Shown: positions 27,792-37,419 of the stretch, piece after piece
Numbering within the stretch: the stretch's first letter is position 1
How the letters are laid out: each line of letters starts with the position of its first letter
Assembly: GCF_001468085.1 (NCBI RefSeq)
Contig: NZ_LNZB01000006.1
Coordinates: forward strand, 1-64,000
DNA: 64,000 nt
Reading direction: 5' to 3'
From: Legionella waltersii
Lineage (GTDB): Bacteria > Pseudomonadota > Gammaproteobacteria > Legionellales > Legionellaceae
Notes under the pieces: model-generated
Database searches by the model: none
Seen by the model: the letters and a program-made list of their open reading frames with translations, nothing else
Told to the model about the DNA's origin: nothing
Position numbers and translations under genes: made by a program

Positions 27792-28406
27792 TTAAGATCT
27801 AAGATTATCGGCAATTTCTTTAGGAGCTTGGCCACATTCACGCATTTTAATGACTTTTGCAGGAATGCCCACTGCAACTGAGTAAGCTGGAATATCCCTA
27901 GCAACAACTGATCCCGCTCCTATAATGGCGCCTTCTCCAATTTTAACACCGGGAAGAATCGTGCTGTTGCCACCTATCCAAGTGTATTTACCAATAACCA
28001 CAGGGGCTGATGTGTCTGGTAAGGTTAAATCAGAGTAATCATGTCCTGCAGAAAAAACCTTTACATATGGGCCCAGAACTGCATTATCTTCGATTATAAT
28101 CCAGCCTTCATATGATCTCATTGAAGGAAAGAATTGACACCCTCTGTTAATGGCAACTTGATGGCCAATTGATATACGCCATGGATATCTAAAGTAACAT
28201 TTATAATCTATCATGCTTTGTTTTCCATACTTCTTAAAAACTAAATAAAACAGTGGCTGTCTAAGAAATTGTGGAATTAAATCAATCAAGATAAATAGCA
28301 AATTTGATACATAACTGTATATTGAAAAGAAAATTACGGTATAGCGAGCGGATTTTATTTTTTTAGGCATGGTTATTTGTGTCTCATTCAAAAAAAGCAA
28401 AAGCAT
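27792..28406 (-). CDS. Hexapeptide-repeat O-acetyltransferase
   Basis: About 204 residues, of the WcaF/NodL/LacA type: the C-terminal half is a left-handed beta-helix (ISIGHQVAINRGC, IIEDNAVLGPYVKVFSAGHD with the probable catalytic His, IGGNSTILPGVKIGEGAIIGAGSVV). The N-terminal third has a hydrophobic stretch. Likely substrates are O-antigen sugars using acetyl-CoA. The start is uncertain: ATG at 28406 or at 28370 (MPKKIKSARY); neither has a clear ribosome binding site. Only minus-strand gene in this section. Confidence 0.78.
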   Translation of the reverse strand: MLLLFLNETQITMPKKIKSARYTVIFFSIYSYVSNLLFILIDLIPQFLRQPLFYLVFKKYGKQSMIDYKCYFRYPWRISIGHQVAINRGCQFFPSMRSYEGWIIIEDNAVLGPYVKVFSAGHDYSDLTLPDTSAPVVIGKYTWIGGNSTILPGVKIGEGAIIGAGSVVARDIPAYSVAVGIPAKVIKMRECGQAPKEIADNLRS

Positions 28407-28562
28407 ATTCAATATAAAAGGGATTATTAATATCTATTATCTTTATTAAATTTGGGTTTGTGTATTCCAATTTGGAGGAAAATTATGAAAAAACAAATTG
28501 ATATACATTAGCTATAGTATACAATTCCAATCAGCGCAGAGGCAAATAGGGTTTTTTATTTA

Positions 28563-29249
28563 ATGAAGAAGAAAATTGCAATCTTACAGTCAAATTATAT
28601 TCCATGGAAAGGGTATTTTGAGCTAATTAAATCTGTAGATGAATTTATTATTTATGATGACGCACAGTTTACCAAAAATGATTGGCGTAACAGAAATATA
28701 ATAAATACTAATTCTGGATTGCAGTGGCTAACTATACCAGTATACCATGACCACTTGGACCAAAAAATTAAAGATACCAAAATTGCTTTAGCTGCCTGGA
28801 ATCATAAGCATTGGCAAAAGCTCAGACATACTTATAGTAAAGCCCCTTACTATAAAGAATTTTCTAGCTATTTTGAAGAGATGTACCTCAGCTCAAATGA
28901 AACGTATTTAAGTGAAATAAATTATAAATTTATAAAAGTCATATGTGATTTATTTCAAATTAAAACAAAAATACTGCTATCCTCTGATTTTTCACTTACA
29001 GGGGACCGGTCTGAAAAATTATTGAATTTATGTAAGGATTGTAAAGCTGATATTTATGTAAGTGGCCCTAAAGCAAAGGAGTATCTAAATACAGAGCTTT
29101 TTGAATTAGAAAAGATTGCAGTTGATTGGTTTACTTATGGAAATTATCCCACATACCCACAAATTGCCAGCGATTTTAATCACAATGTATCGATTGTAGA
29201 TACAATATTCTGTGCTGGGGTTAATCAAAATCTAATAACTAAGAGTTAA
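28563..29249 (+). CDS. WbqC-family protein
   Basis: A 228-residue protein with the WbqC signature: AILQSNYIPWKGYFELI at residues 5-21, DEFIIYDDAQFTKNDWRNRN at about 26-45, and FDxx-like YVSGPKAKEYL near 178-188. The family is found in O-antigen and nonulosonate loci; its exact reaction is not established to my knowledge, and acyl or aminoacyl decoration of amino sugars has been suggested. It begins a run of genes with very short gaps (28563-32503). The upstream 150 bases are AT-rich and probably hold the promoter. Confidence 0.82.
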   Translation: MKKKIAILQSNYIPWKGYFELIKSVDEFIIYDDAQFTKNDWRNRNIINTNSGLQWLTIPVYHDHLDQKIKDTKIALAAWNHKHWQKLRHTYSKAPYYKEFSSYFEEMYLSSNETYLSEINYKFIKVICDLFQIKTKILLSSDFSLTGDRSEKLLNLCKDCKADIYVSGPKAKEYLNTELFELEKIAVDWFTYGNYPTYPQIASDFNHNVSIVDTIFCAGVNQNLITKS

Positions 29250-29251
29250 TT

Positions 29252-30235
29252 ATGCAACTTTCAATCGTAACTACACTTTACTCCTCATCAAAATATATCC
29301 ATGAATTCTATAATCGAATGACTAAAACACTACATAATTTAAAAATAAAAAACTATGAAATTATTTTAGTTAATGATGGTTCGCCTGATAATTCAAAAAG
29401 CATTGCCTTAGATATTTGCAATAGTGATAGTAGGGTGCACTTAATTGATTTATCAAGGAATTTTGGACACCATAAAGCAATGAAGTGCGGCCTACAAGAG
29501 GCAATTGGAGATATGGTTTTTCTTATTGATGTAGATTTGGAAGAAGAGCCTGAAAACCTAGAGCTATTTATAAACGCAATAAATCAAGACATTGAAACTG
29601 ATATTGTTGTAGGTATTATCGAGGAGAAAAAATCGACTTTTATTAAGAGATTTTTTAGTAAATTATTCTATAAGACATTCAATTTTCTATCCAATACAAA
29701 AATTAAAAATAATGAAGGTGTTTCGCGATTAATGAAACGAAATTATCTGAAAGCTCTTTTAAGCTATAATGAAAAGGAAATTTTTTATCCAGCTATATGG
29801 ATTGATGCTGGATTTAATAGAAAAGAAGTTTTAATCACAAAAAATTATGATGGTTTTACAACGTATACATTTAAGAAGAGACTTGAAATGTCTGTTGAAG
29901 CCATTACCTCCTATAGTAATAAGCCACTAATATTCATATTTTACTTAGGTCTTAATTTCATATTGCTTTCACTATGCTTAACAATATTTCTAATTATTAA
30001 AAGGGCAACTAATCAGAATATCCCTATCGGATGGACCTCAATTGCAACGCTTATTCTCATGGTTGGTGGTGTAATTACTTCTTCTCTAGGTATTATAGGA
30101 ATATACTTATCTAAAATATTCACAGAGGTGAAGGCAAGACCAACTTATCTAATTCGGCGAAAGTATAACAATGGGCATTTAATAAATTTAATAGGATTGG
30201 AAAAAAAGTATGATGAAGACACAATATGCCAATGA
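29252..30235 (+). CDS. GtrB-like polyprenyl-phosphate glycosyltransferase, GT2
   Basis: A 327-residue GT-A transferase with two C-terminal membrane helices (about residues 230-255 and 265-290), as in GtrB, ArnC and DPM1-like enzymes. NDGSPDNSKSIAL (about 41-53), DLSRNFGHHKAMKCGL (about 67-82) and the metal-binding DVDLEEEPENL (about 94-104, usually DADLQDPPE) are visible. It should load a sugar on undecaprenyl phosphate for flipping by the GtrA-like protein. Two bases after the WbqC gene; overlaps the next by 26 bp. Confidence 0.85.
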   Translation: MQLSIVTTLYSSSKYIHEFYNRMTKTLHNLKIKNYEIILVNDGSPDNSKSIALDICNSDSRVHLIDLSRNFGHHKAMKCGLQEAIGDMVFLIDVDLEEEPENLELFINAINQDIETDIVVGIIEEKKSTFIKRFFSKLFYKTFNFLSNTKIKNNEGVSRLMKRNYLKALLSYNEKEIFYPAIWIDAGFNRKEVLITKNYDGFTTYTFKKRLEMSVEAITSYSNKPLIFIFYLGLNFILLSLCLTIFLIIKRATNQNIPIGWTSIATLILMVGGVITSSLGIIGIYLSKIFTEVKARPTYLIRRKYNNGHLINLIGLEKKYDEDTICQ

Positions 30236-31061
30236 AACAATCGAAGCAAATATTTATGTACATTCTAGTTTGGCTAAATCAGGAGAATATCAAAAAAGCC
30301 CCCATTTTTATCCCGAAAACAAAGAAAAGGTAAGGAAAAATATTTTAAGATGTATTGATATGCTACCCAATTTAACTAATAGAAAAATAATAGATTTTGG
30401 ATGTGGAACTGGATTTATTATCGATCTGGTATGTGATTTATTTGAAGAAGTACATGGTGTAGATATAACTCAAGATATGATGCAACTGGTCGATCTTAGC
30501 CCTGGAAACGTATTCCTCCATGAAAGTTTAGCAGAAAACACCCACTTTAAAGAGTGCACTTTTGACTTTGCTACAGCTTATTCATTTATGGACCATTTAT
30601 CTAGCGTAAAACCATTTCTATTGGAAGCACACAGAGTACTTAAGAATGGTGGGGTATTGTATTGCGATTTAAATCCAAATCGGGCATTCATTGAGAAAAT
30701 GCTAGAAATGGAGAGAATGAATACAAATATAGAAAATCCTATTATTAAGAGGGAAATTATAGGTGCTCTACATAATGGAAATTATTATGAGGAGAATTTT
30801 GGTTTAAACGCTTCAATGCTTGAAAAGGCTGAGCCAATAAAAACAAATCAGCTCGGTTTTGACCCTAATGAAATTGAAAATTTAGCTAAAGAAATTGGGT
30901 TTAGCAAATGCATTACTGAGCATGATTGGTTTTTAGGGCAGGGCTTATTAATTAAGCAAAGTAGTAAAGAGGAAATAACTCAGATTGAAAATTATTTAAA
31001 AGTTATTCTGCCTTATTCCTCAGACCTATTTAAGTACTTGAGATTCATATTTATTAAATAA
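30210..31061 (+). CDS. SAM-dependent methyltransferase
   Basis: A 283-residue class I methyltransferase. Motif I, IIDFGCGTGFIIDL, lies near residues 59-72 and motif II, VHGVDITQDMM, near 83-93; DFATAYSFMDHLSSVKPFLLEAHRVLKNGGVL (core at about residues 118-149) is a standard post-motif region. The start is one of two adjacent ATG codons, 26 bp inside the GT2 gene, which suggests translational coupling. It probably methylates a sugar hydroxyl or amidine nitrogen in the O-antigen; the substrate cannot be read from the sequence. Confidence 0.82.
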   Translation: MMKTQYANETIEANIYVHSSLAKSGEYQKSPHFYPENKEKVRKNILRCIDMLPNLTNRKIIDFGCGTGFIIDLVCDLFEEVHGVDITQDMMQLVDLSPGNVFLHESLAENTHFKECTFDFATAYSFMDHLSSVKPFLLEAHRVLKNGGVLYCDLNPNRAFIEKMLEMERMNTNIENPIIKREIIGALHNGNYYEENFGLNASMLEKAEPIKTNQLGFDPNEIENLAKEIGFSKCITEHDWFLGQGLLIKQSSKEEITQIENYLKVILPYSSDLFKYLRFIFIK

Positions 31062-31074
31062 GAGTGTGTGGATT

Positions 31075-31836
31075 ATGGTTAGGGATTTAAAAGCAGATTT
31101 TAATGATGATGGACTTCTAGTAATAAAGAATGTATTAGATAGAAACGATATTTTAGTCTTATTGGAAGAATTAGAAGCGGCAATCGAAGAGGATAAGGTC
31201 AATTATCCAAATGTATTTGATAAGGGTATGGTACACAACTGCATGGCCCGAGGTGTTCACATGGCCAAGTTATTAGATAATCCGACTTTGAATAAATACG
31301 TAAAAAAGTTACTTGCTCCAACCTGTATTGTGTACGCATATCAATCATCGTCACTTTTTCCTGGCAACGGCAATTATGGAAGTAGGATTCATGTAGACAG
31401 CCCTCGATTTATTCCAAATTATATTACTAATCTTGGGGTTATTTTTCCTTTAAATGATTTTACATTAGAAAATGGTGCAACGTATTTTCTTCCAGGATCA
31501 CATAAGTATGAACAGCTGCCCAGTGAAGAATTCTTTTATAAAAATGCAAAACGTGCATTATGCCAAGCGGGTGATATGATTGTTTTTCATGGTCGTTTAG
31601 TTCATGCAGCTGGCCATAATAATTCTCTAGAAACAAGACACTCTTTAACCATTAATTTATGCAGATCTTACATGCGTCAGAGATTTGATTTTCCACGGCT
31701 GGTTTCTCAATATACTATTGATCAATTAGGGGATGACGGTAAAAGATTGATCGGAATGAATGTAAGGATGCCAACAAGTCTTGATGAATTTTATCTTCCA
31801 GAAGAACATCGATTATATAAATCTAATCAAGGTTAA
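31075..31836 (+). CDS. Phytanoyl-CoA dioxygenase (PhyH)-family Fe(II)/2-oxoglutarate oxygenase
   Basis: About 253 residues of the PhyH/EctD fold. RIHVDSPRF (about residues 103-111) supplies the HxD iron ligands, and FHGRLVHAAGHNNSLETRHSL (distal His in LVHAAGHN and Arg in ETRHSL, about 166-186) the rest. Members in polysaccharide loci are thought to hydroxylate or oxidise sugars or lipids. ATG 31075 is preferred to a GTG three codons earlier, which would sit 4 bases after the previous stop. It belongs to the tight 28563-32503 run and is followed 4 bp later by an acetyltransferase gene. Confidence 0.8.
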   Translation: MVRDLKADFNDDGLLVIKNVLDRNDILVLLEELEAAIEEDKVNYPNVFDKGMVHNCMARGVHMAKLLDNPTLNKYVKKLLAPTCIVYAYQSSSLFPGNGNYGSRIHVDSPRFIPNYITNLGVIFPLNDFTLENGATYFLPGSHKYEQLPSEEFFYKNAKRALCQAGDMIVFHGRLVHAAGHNNSLETRHSLTINLCRSYMRQRFDFPRLVSQYTIDQLGDDGKRLIGMNVRMPTSLDEFYLPEEHRLYKSNQG

Positions 31837-31840
31837 TCGC

Positions 31841-32503
31841 ATGAGTAAATTGCTAATATTTGGATGTTCCAGCCTGGGGAAATTAGCTTATCACTACGCA
31901 GTAAAAAATGGTTTACACCAAGTAGAAGCTTTTGTTGTAGATGATGAATTTAAGACCATGGACCTTTTTTTCGGAGTTCCAGTCATTTCATGGTCGCATT
32001 TAATTGATAATTATTCTTGTGATGAGTATAAATTTTTTCTTGCTCTTGGTTATAAACAAATGAGAAGTAGGAAGTTAGTTTTTGATAGAATTTCTAATAA
32101 TAATTATCAATTTACTAACATCATTTCACCAAATGCGGTAGTTGAGAGCCCAGAGTTAATAGGATTTAATAACTTAATAATGTCAGGTTGTGTGATAGAG
32201 CCATTTGTGAATATTGGATCGAATAATATCTTCTGGTCTAATAGTACTATCTGTCATGATGTAATTATAGGCTCGCATAATTTTTTTGCTGCTAACACAA
32301 CTATAGGTGGGTTTGTTAAAATAGGGGATCTTAATTTTTTTGGGTTTTCTGCTACTGTTTTTGACCATATTAGTATTGGAAACGAAACTGTTATTGGTGC
32401 TCAATCCTTAGTAAAGAAAAATACGATTGATTTTGGTATTTATATAGGGGTCCCTGCCATATACAATAAAGCTGTAGATAAAAATATCGGTATCAGTATC
32501 TAA
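31841..32503 (+). CDS. NeuD/PglD-family acetyltransferase, second copy
   Basis: A 220-residue protein with an N-terminal Rossmann-like part (LLIFGCSSLGKLAYHYA, residues 4-20) and a C-terminal beta-helix (IGFNNLIMSGCVIEPFVNIGSNN, IIGSHNFFAANTTIGGFVKIGD; cores only). Unlike the copy at 9784 it is AT-rich and belongs to the accessory run. ATG 31841 fits the family start; the open frame continues 20 codons upstream into the PhyH gene. It may acetylate a 4-amino sugar such as the dTDP-Fuc4N predicted from 36258-39500, but its own operon suggests a different sugar. Confidence 0.78.
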   Translation: MSKLLIFGCSSLGKLAYHYAVKNGLHQVEAFVVDDEFKTMDLFFGVPVISWSHLIDNYSCDEYKFFLALGYKQMRSRKLVFDRISNNNYQFTNIISPNAVVESPELIGFNNLIMSGCVIEPFVNIGSNNIFWSNSTICHDVIIGSHNFFAANTTIGGFVKIGDLNFFGFSATVFDHISIGNETVIGAQSLVKKNTIDFGIYIGVPAIYNKAVDKNIGISI

Positions 32504-32653
32504 GCGCAAAATTTGAGTACTTGTAAGATCATTTAAAATAGAATTAAGCAATAAATATAATACTCACTGTAATTATAATTAAAATTGATCTAGGATAAAA
32601 AACCAAGTAGAACAGTTTGTATTTTTGAGCTTTGAATCAAAGAGGTTTTTATA

Positions 32654-34288
32654 ATGTTGGAGTTCTCTAAAGAAAAGGGAATAAAAAAGTCTATTTATGC
32701 ATATTCTACGCTACTTATATTACCGTTGCTTGGTAGCATTTATATAATATCAAGATTGTTATACTTGGATGCTGATATCCCTTGGTGGGATATTTCTTAT
32801 TATTGTCAAATTGATGAACTTTATTATACAACATATGCATTCCAGTTATTTCAAGGTATTGATCACCGCTTGGTAAACTATATTTCTGGAGACTACATTA
32901 ATGGGACAAATTTAATTGAACAACTTTTTACTTACATATCTCTTGTATTTTTGGGAAATAATTATTATGGCTTGAGAATGCCATCTGTTTTCTTAGGCGC
33001 ATTCTCCTTAATTACGCTGTACTTAATTTTTAAAAAAAGGTTTGGTGTTTATATAGCATTTTTTAGTGGTTTTATTTTTATTGCTTGTTCAGGATTTCTT
33101 CTGGCAACAAGAATTGCAGAGCCTAGTATATTCAAAATAGGTTTTATGTTTTTGGTTTTGTATCTATTAAATGGAAGAAAAGAACATCAAAAATACTCTC
33201 TTTTCCTAGATCTTGGTATTGGTTTTGTTGTTGGCTTTTCTGTTTTCTTTGTATACCCGACCAATTTTTTTATAATTCCATCAGCTATAGCAGTTTATCT
33301 TTTTTCTCCGAGGTCATTAAAGCAAGGTGTTTTTAACAAAAATAATGTAATGCTTATTTCGGGAATTGTTTTATCTTTGATTTCATACATAATATTCCTA
33401 TACCTTTTTATCGAAATGGATTTTGACTTCTATAGCATATTAACCCCAAGATTATATAATCCTAAAAAGGTGCATTTTCTTTTACATTCTTATCATACGA
33501 TTATATCTATTCTTGAAGATTCTTCTTTTTTTAAAAATAGCTATTTCAAAATTCTCTTTGAGGTAGCAATTGTATTTTGTATTTTGAAAATTATTGTTAA
33601 TTCGCTATGGTTAGGGGTATTTGCATTTAAAAAAGATAACCCTAAGAAAGTGCTTAGAAATTACCTGATTCTAAAAAGTTCAGATAGTAAATTCCAAACA
33701 GATATAATAATGTTTATGTTTTTTTCATTTCTTGTAGGTCAAACACTTTTTTTAAACGATTATCCTCAGAGAAAACTCATTATATTATTCCCTTTTGTGT
33801 TATATATTTCAGCATATTTTATATATTCAGTGAAAGACAAGCTAAATAAGTACTTTCCAAAATTACAATTTTTATTTACCTGTGTTACAAGCATAATGTT
33901 AAGCTTCATTATTATTTTAGATATAAAGATTTCATATAATATTGTTTACAAAGCCCCCACTTTTGATTACAAAACAGCGATGGAGTCATTAAATAAGAAA
34001 GATCTAGATTTGGTTGTTGGAGGTTGGTCATTTGGATTTAGATTATATAATAACTTTCATACTGCTATTAATAAATGTAGTTATTGGTACCAAAAAAGGA
34101 GTGAGTATTATTCCTTAATCAATTCACTATCCAAACAATTTGTCAATGTGAAAGTAATTGAATATATGAACGATGAAATCAAAAATGATTTATATCGAAT
34201 AGGATTTACTCCTGAAAAAGTAATACTTAAATCAACTGACAAATCATATCCGGATGTTGCAATCTATAGACAAATTGGGACCGATTAG
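32654..34288 (+). CDS. GT-C-like polytopic glycosyltransferase
   Basis: A 544-residue membrane protein with about 10 to 12 hydrophobic helices. The first periplasmic loop holds WWDISYYCQIDELYYTTYAF, in which the QIDE acidic pair matches the usual position of the GT-C catalytic acid. A soluble C-terminal part of about 115 residues follows the last helix. Such enzymes take sugars from undecaprenyl phosphate at the periplasmic face. With GtrA (27391) and the GtrB-like enzyme (29252) it would form a three-part modification system, playing the serotype-specific Gtr role. No close family is recognisable. Confidence 0.65.
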   Translation: MLEFSKEKGIKKSIYAYSTLLILPLLGSIYIISRLLYLDADIPWWDISYYCQIDELYYTTYAFQLFQGIDHRLVNYISGDYINGTNLIEQLFTYISLVFLGNNYYGLRMPSVFLGAFSLITLYLIFKKRFGVYIAFFSGFIFIACSGFLLATRIAEPSIFKIGFMFLVLYLLNGRKEHQKYSLFLDLGIGFVVGFSVFFVYPTNFFIIPSAIAVYLFSPRSLKQGVFNKNNVMLISGIVLSLISYIIFLYLFIEMDFDFYSILTPRLYNPKKVHFLLHSYHTIISILEDSSFFKNSYFKILFEVAIVFCILKIIVNSLWLGVFAFKKDNPKKVLRNYLILKSSDSKFQTDIIMFMFFSFLVGQTLFLNDYPQRKLIILFPFVLYISAYFIYSVKDKLNKYFPKLQFLFTCVTSIMLSFIIILDIKISYNIVYKAPTFDYKTAMESLNKKDLDLVVGGWSFGFRLYNNFHTAINKCSYWYQKRSEYYSLINSLSKQFVNVKVIEYMNDEIKNDLYRIGFTPEKVILKSTDKSYPDVAIYRQIGTD

Positions 34289-34486
34289 GATATAAGTTAA
34301 AAATTCATATTCTAGTATGGCCTTAATGGGAATTTTTATACAGATTGTGTATATAAATCAACAAAAAGGGTGTGTACAGTAAATTTCTATAAATAATGAT
34401 GTATTTAATAGAAAATCAACAATACACAAAATAATCAACAAGAGAAAAAATTAAAATTCTAAAAGAATTTAACTTAAGAAACTAGC

Positions 34487-35980
34487 ATGAAGCAACTTAC
34501 AAAATTCAATTCATGGAAAAAATTATACGACTTAAAAAATAAAACTCGGATTGATTTTGCTAATGCTTCGAATGAAATCTTGAATTATCACATAGATAAC
34601 TATACAAGGCAAATTGGCCCTGTCTTTTATGACTTTTCCCGTCAAATGCTAAATCCTGTGATCTTAGATACTTTAGTTGACTTGGCGGTTGAAGCTAATT
34701 TACAAAAAAAAATTGAGAATATGATAAATGGTGAGAAGGTTAACACCACTGAAAATAGAGCAGCTCTCCATAGTGCTTTAAGAGAGTTTGGAAATCAGTC
34801 CATCTTTGTGGATGGGATTGACATTATGAAACCGATATTGGCAACTAGAGAGAAAATAGAACTAATATCAGAACTCATCCGGAGCAAAAAATGGGTTGGT
34901 TATTCAGGAAAACCAATCAAAGACATTGTGAATATTGGAATTGGGGGATCCGATTTAGGTCCTCGATTTTGTATTAATGCTTTAGGTCAGTATGTTTCAT
35001 CTGAATTTAAATATCATTTTATTTCTGATGCTGATCCTGATAGTTTTAAAAAAATTGCAAATTGCATTGACCCTCAAACTACATTATTTATTGTTTCCTC
35101 TAAGTCGTTTACAACTCCAGAAACCTTATTAAATGCTCGTAAAGCACTATCCCTTTATGATGGCTTGAAAGATAGAAATAGCGATTTATTAGATAGGCAT
35201 TTTATAGCTGTTACTACTCAACCAGAGAAAGCACTTAAATTGGGTATTAAACACATATTACCTATATGGGAATGGGTTGGAGGTCGTTTTTCACTTTGTT
35301 CAGCTATAAACTTAATTACGGCTATTGCTATAGGGTATGAGCAATTTCAACAATTGCTACTTGGTGCAAATAAAGTTGATAAGCATTTCTTGCAAACAGA
35401 TTTTAAGGATAATATTCCTGTATTAATGGCCTTAATTGGAATATGGAATATAAATTTTTTAAATATTCAAAATTTAATAATTCTACTATATGCGAAACAG
35501 CTAGAATTTTTTTCTCCTTATATTCAGCAGTTAGAAATGGAGAGCAATGGAAAAACAATAGATATTAATGGTGATATCGTAGATTATTCTACTGGTCCAA
35601 TTGTATGGGGGGGGCTTGGTAACCAGGCACAACATAGTTATCTCCAGTTACTTTGTCAGGGGACGCATAGATGTACTGGTGATATCATCAGTTTAAAAAA
35701 ATACGAAGATGAGCTTATTAACTCAATGTGTGAATATAAAATGAATGTGTTAAGTAAAGGATTAAACACTGGTACTCCTGGTGCATATAAAGGCAACAGA
35801 ATTATGCCCCTAAACCATATAAGCATATTAGATCTTACCCCGTTTTCATTAGGTACCTTGGTTTCATTATATGAACATAAAGTCTATACCCAAGCTGTAA
35901 TATGGAATATTAATCCATTTGATCAGCCTGGTATTGAGCTTGCTAAGCTATTACATCTAGATGCCCCGATCACTGCGTAA
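34487..35980 (+). CDS. pgi: Glucose-6-phosphate isomerase
   Basis: A 497-residue cytosolic isomerase linking fructose-6-P and glucose-6-P. NIGIGGSDLGPRF (about residues 149-161), SKSFTTPETL, VGGRFSLCSAINL, the catalytic Glu in EMESNGK, His in GNQAQHSYLQLLCQGT and Lys in QPGIELAK are all present. It is shorter than the E. coli enzyme (about 550), mainly at the N-terminus. Its position just before rmlB-rmlA suggests supply of hexose phosphates to nucleotide-sugar synthesis. A G8 run at 35607-35614 lies within the TGG-GGG-GGG codons, a possible slippage site. Confidence 0.95.
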   Translation: MKQLTKFNSWKKLYDLKNKTRIDFANASNEILNYHIDNYTRQIGPVFYDFSRQMLNPVILDTLVDLAVEANLQKKIENMINGEKVNTTENRAALHSALREFGNQSIFVDGIDIMKPILATREKIELISELIRSKKWVGYSGKPIKDIVNIGIGGSDLGPRFCINALGQYVSSEFKYHFISDADPDSFKKIANCIDPQTTLFIVSSKSFTTPETLLNARKALSLYDGLKDRNSDLLDRHFIAVTTQPEKALKLGIKHILPIWEWVGGRFSLCSAINLITAIAIGYEQFQQLLLGANKVDKHFLQTDFKDNIPVLMALIGIWNINFLNIQNLIILLYAKQLEFFSPYIQQLEMESNGKTIDINGDIVDYSTGPIVWGGLGNQAQHSYLQLLCQGTHRCTGDIISLKKYEDELINSMCEYKMNVLSKGLNTGTPGAYKGNRIMPLNHISILDLTPFSLGTLVSLYEHKVYTQAVIWNINPFDQPGIELAKLLHLDAPITA

Positions 35981-36257
35981 CTTTCAATGAGGTTATATTT
36001 ATTTTGTTTGAAATTACGACACTTCTATTTTATCGAGAGCTTTTTTTCTAATTTAATATCAATGTGATAACTTTTTATAATTACATTTAGTCTTGTGGCT
36101 TCACTGTATTTAAGTTCTAAAAACATTTAATAATTTATAAATTGATGTAAAATCTATCTTCTATATTTCCCTATATTGAGATGTTATAGAACAACTAACA
36201 ATTTGTTGCACGATAATTAAATAATTGGCGTTATTAAATTCAAAAATAAGAACTTTT

Positions 36258-37328
36258 ATGGAAAAGAAATTAAAAATCCTAGTAACTGGCGGAGCCGGTT
36301 TTATTGGCACCAACCTCATTCGCTTTCTAATTAATAATACAGAGCATTCTGTTTTAAATATTGATAGTTTAACTTATGCAAGTAATATTAATTCATTGGA
36401 AAGCATCGCGAATCACCCAAGATATAGTTTTATTAAAGTGGATATATGCTTTGAGGAACAAATCAGGCAAATTATTAAAGAATACCGTCCCAATGCAGTT
36501 ATGCATCTTGCAGCAGAAAGTCATGTAGACAATTCAATTGAAGCTCCAGTAAATTTTATTAGAACTAATGTGATTGGTACTTACAATTTACTCCAAGCTA
36601 CTCTCGACTATTGGTATTCTCTAGGATCTAAAGAGAAAGAAGGGTTTCGCTTTCACCATATTTCAACTGATGAAGTCTATGGGGATCTCAAAATATCTGA
36701 TTCTCCTTTTACGGAAGCGAGTAGTTATAATCCTAGCTCGCCCTATTCAGCCTCTAAAGCAAGCTCTGATCATTTTGTTAGAGCTTGGGGTAGGACCTTC
36801 GGCTTGCCAGTTTTGATTACTAATTGTTCTAATAATTTTGGTCCTTTTCAGCATCCAGAAAAATTAATTCCTAAAATGATAATCAATGCATTGAATGGGA
36901 GCCCACTTCCGGTTTATGGAAATGGAAAACAGATGCGTGACTGGATATTTGTCGAAGATCATGTGCGAGGTTTGTACGTAGTTTTAATAAAGGGGTTACC
37001 AGGAAATACATATAATATTGGTGGAAATTCTGAGTTGGAAAATATTTGTGTTATTAAAAATATTACTGACTTACTTGATGAATTACTTCCACGAAAAATA
37101 GAATCTCAATTATCCTACTCAAATTTAATTACCTATGTTAATGATAGGCCCGGCCATGATATCCGTTATGCAATCGATTGCACTAAGATGAAAACTGAGT
37201 TGAATTGGTATCCAATAGCAGATTTTAAAACATCTTTACGCAAAACAGTTGAGTGGTACATTCAAAATCAAAGCTGGTGGTGTAAATTTAATAATTTAAG
37301 TCAAGGTGTTGTTTCCGAGAGCTTATAG
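36258..37328 (+). CDS. rmlB: dTDP-glucose 4,6-dehydratase
   Basis: A 356-residue extended SDR. ILVTGGAGFIGTNLIRFL is at residues 7-24, HISTDEVYGDL gives the catalytic Thr-Asp-Glu, and SPYSASKASSDHFVRAW the YxxxK pair; NCSNNFGPFQHPEKLIPKMI is typical of RmlB. It makes dTDP-4-keto-6-deoxyglucose. ATG 36258 is chosen; the open frame continues 11 codons upstream to a TTG but the family starts here. Preceded by 277 bp without genes in which I see only AT-rich sequence. Confidence 0.95.
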   Translation: MEKKLKILVTGGAGFIGTNLIRFLINNTEHSVLNIDSLTYASNINSLESIANHPRYSFIKVDICFEEQIRQIIKEYRPNAVMHLAAESHVDNSIEAPVNFIRTNVIGTYNLLQATLDYWYSLGSKEKEGFRFHHISTDEVYGDLKISDSPFTEASSYNPSSPYSASKASSDHFVRAWGRTFGLPVLITNCSNNFGPFQHPEKLIPKMIINALNGSPLPVYGNGKQMRDWIFVEDHVRGLYVVLIKGLPGNTYNIGGNSELENICVIKNITDLLDELLPRKIESQLSYSNLITYVNDRPGHDIRYAIDCTKMKTELNWYPIADFKTSLRKTVEWYIQNQSWWCKFNNLSQGVVSESL

Positions 37329-37419
37329 AAATGTATTCAAAGTTGGTATTGTGTTCCAATTCAATTCAGGTTTTGTACTTTAATATCGAGATTATCTACA
37401 AACAATAAGGTTAAATTTC

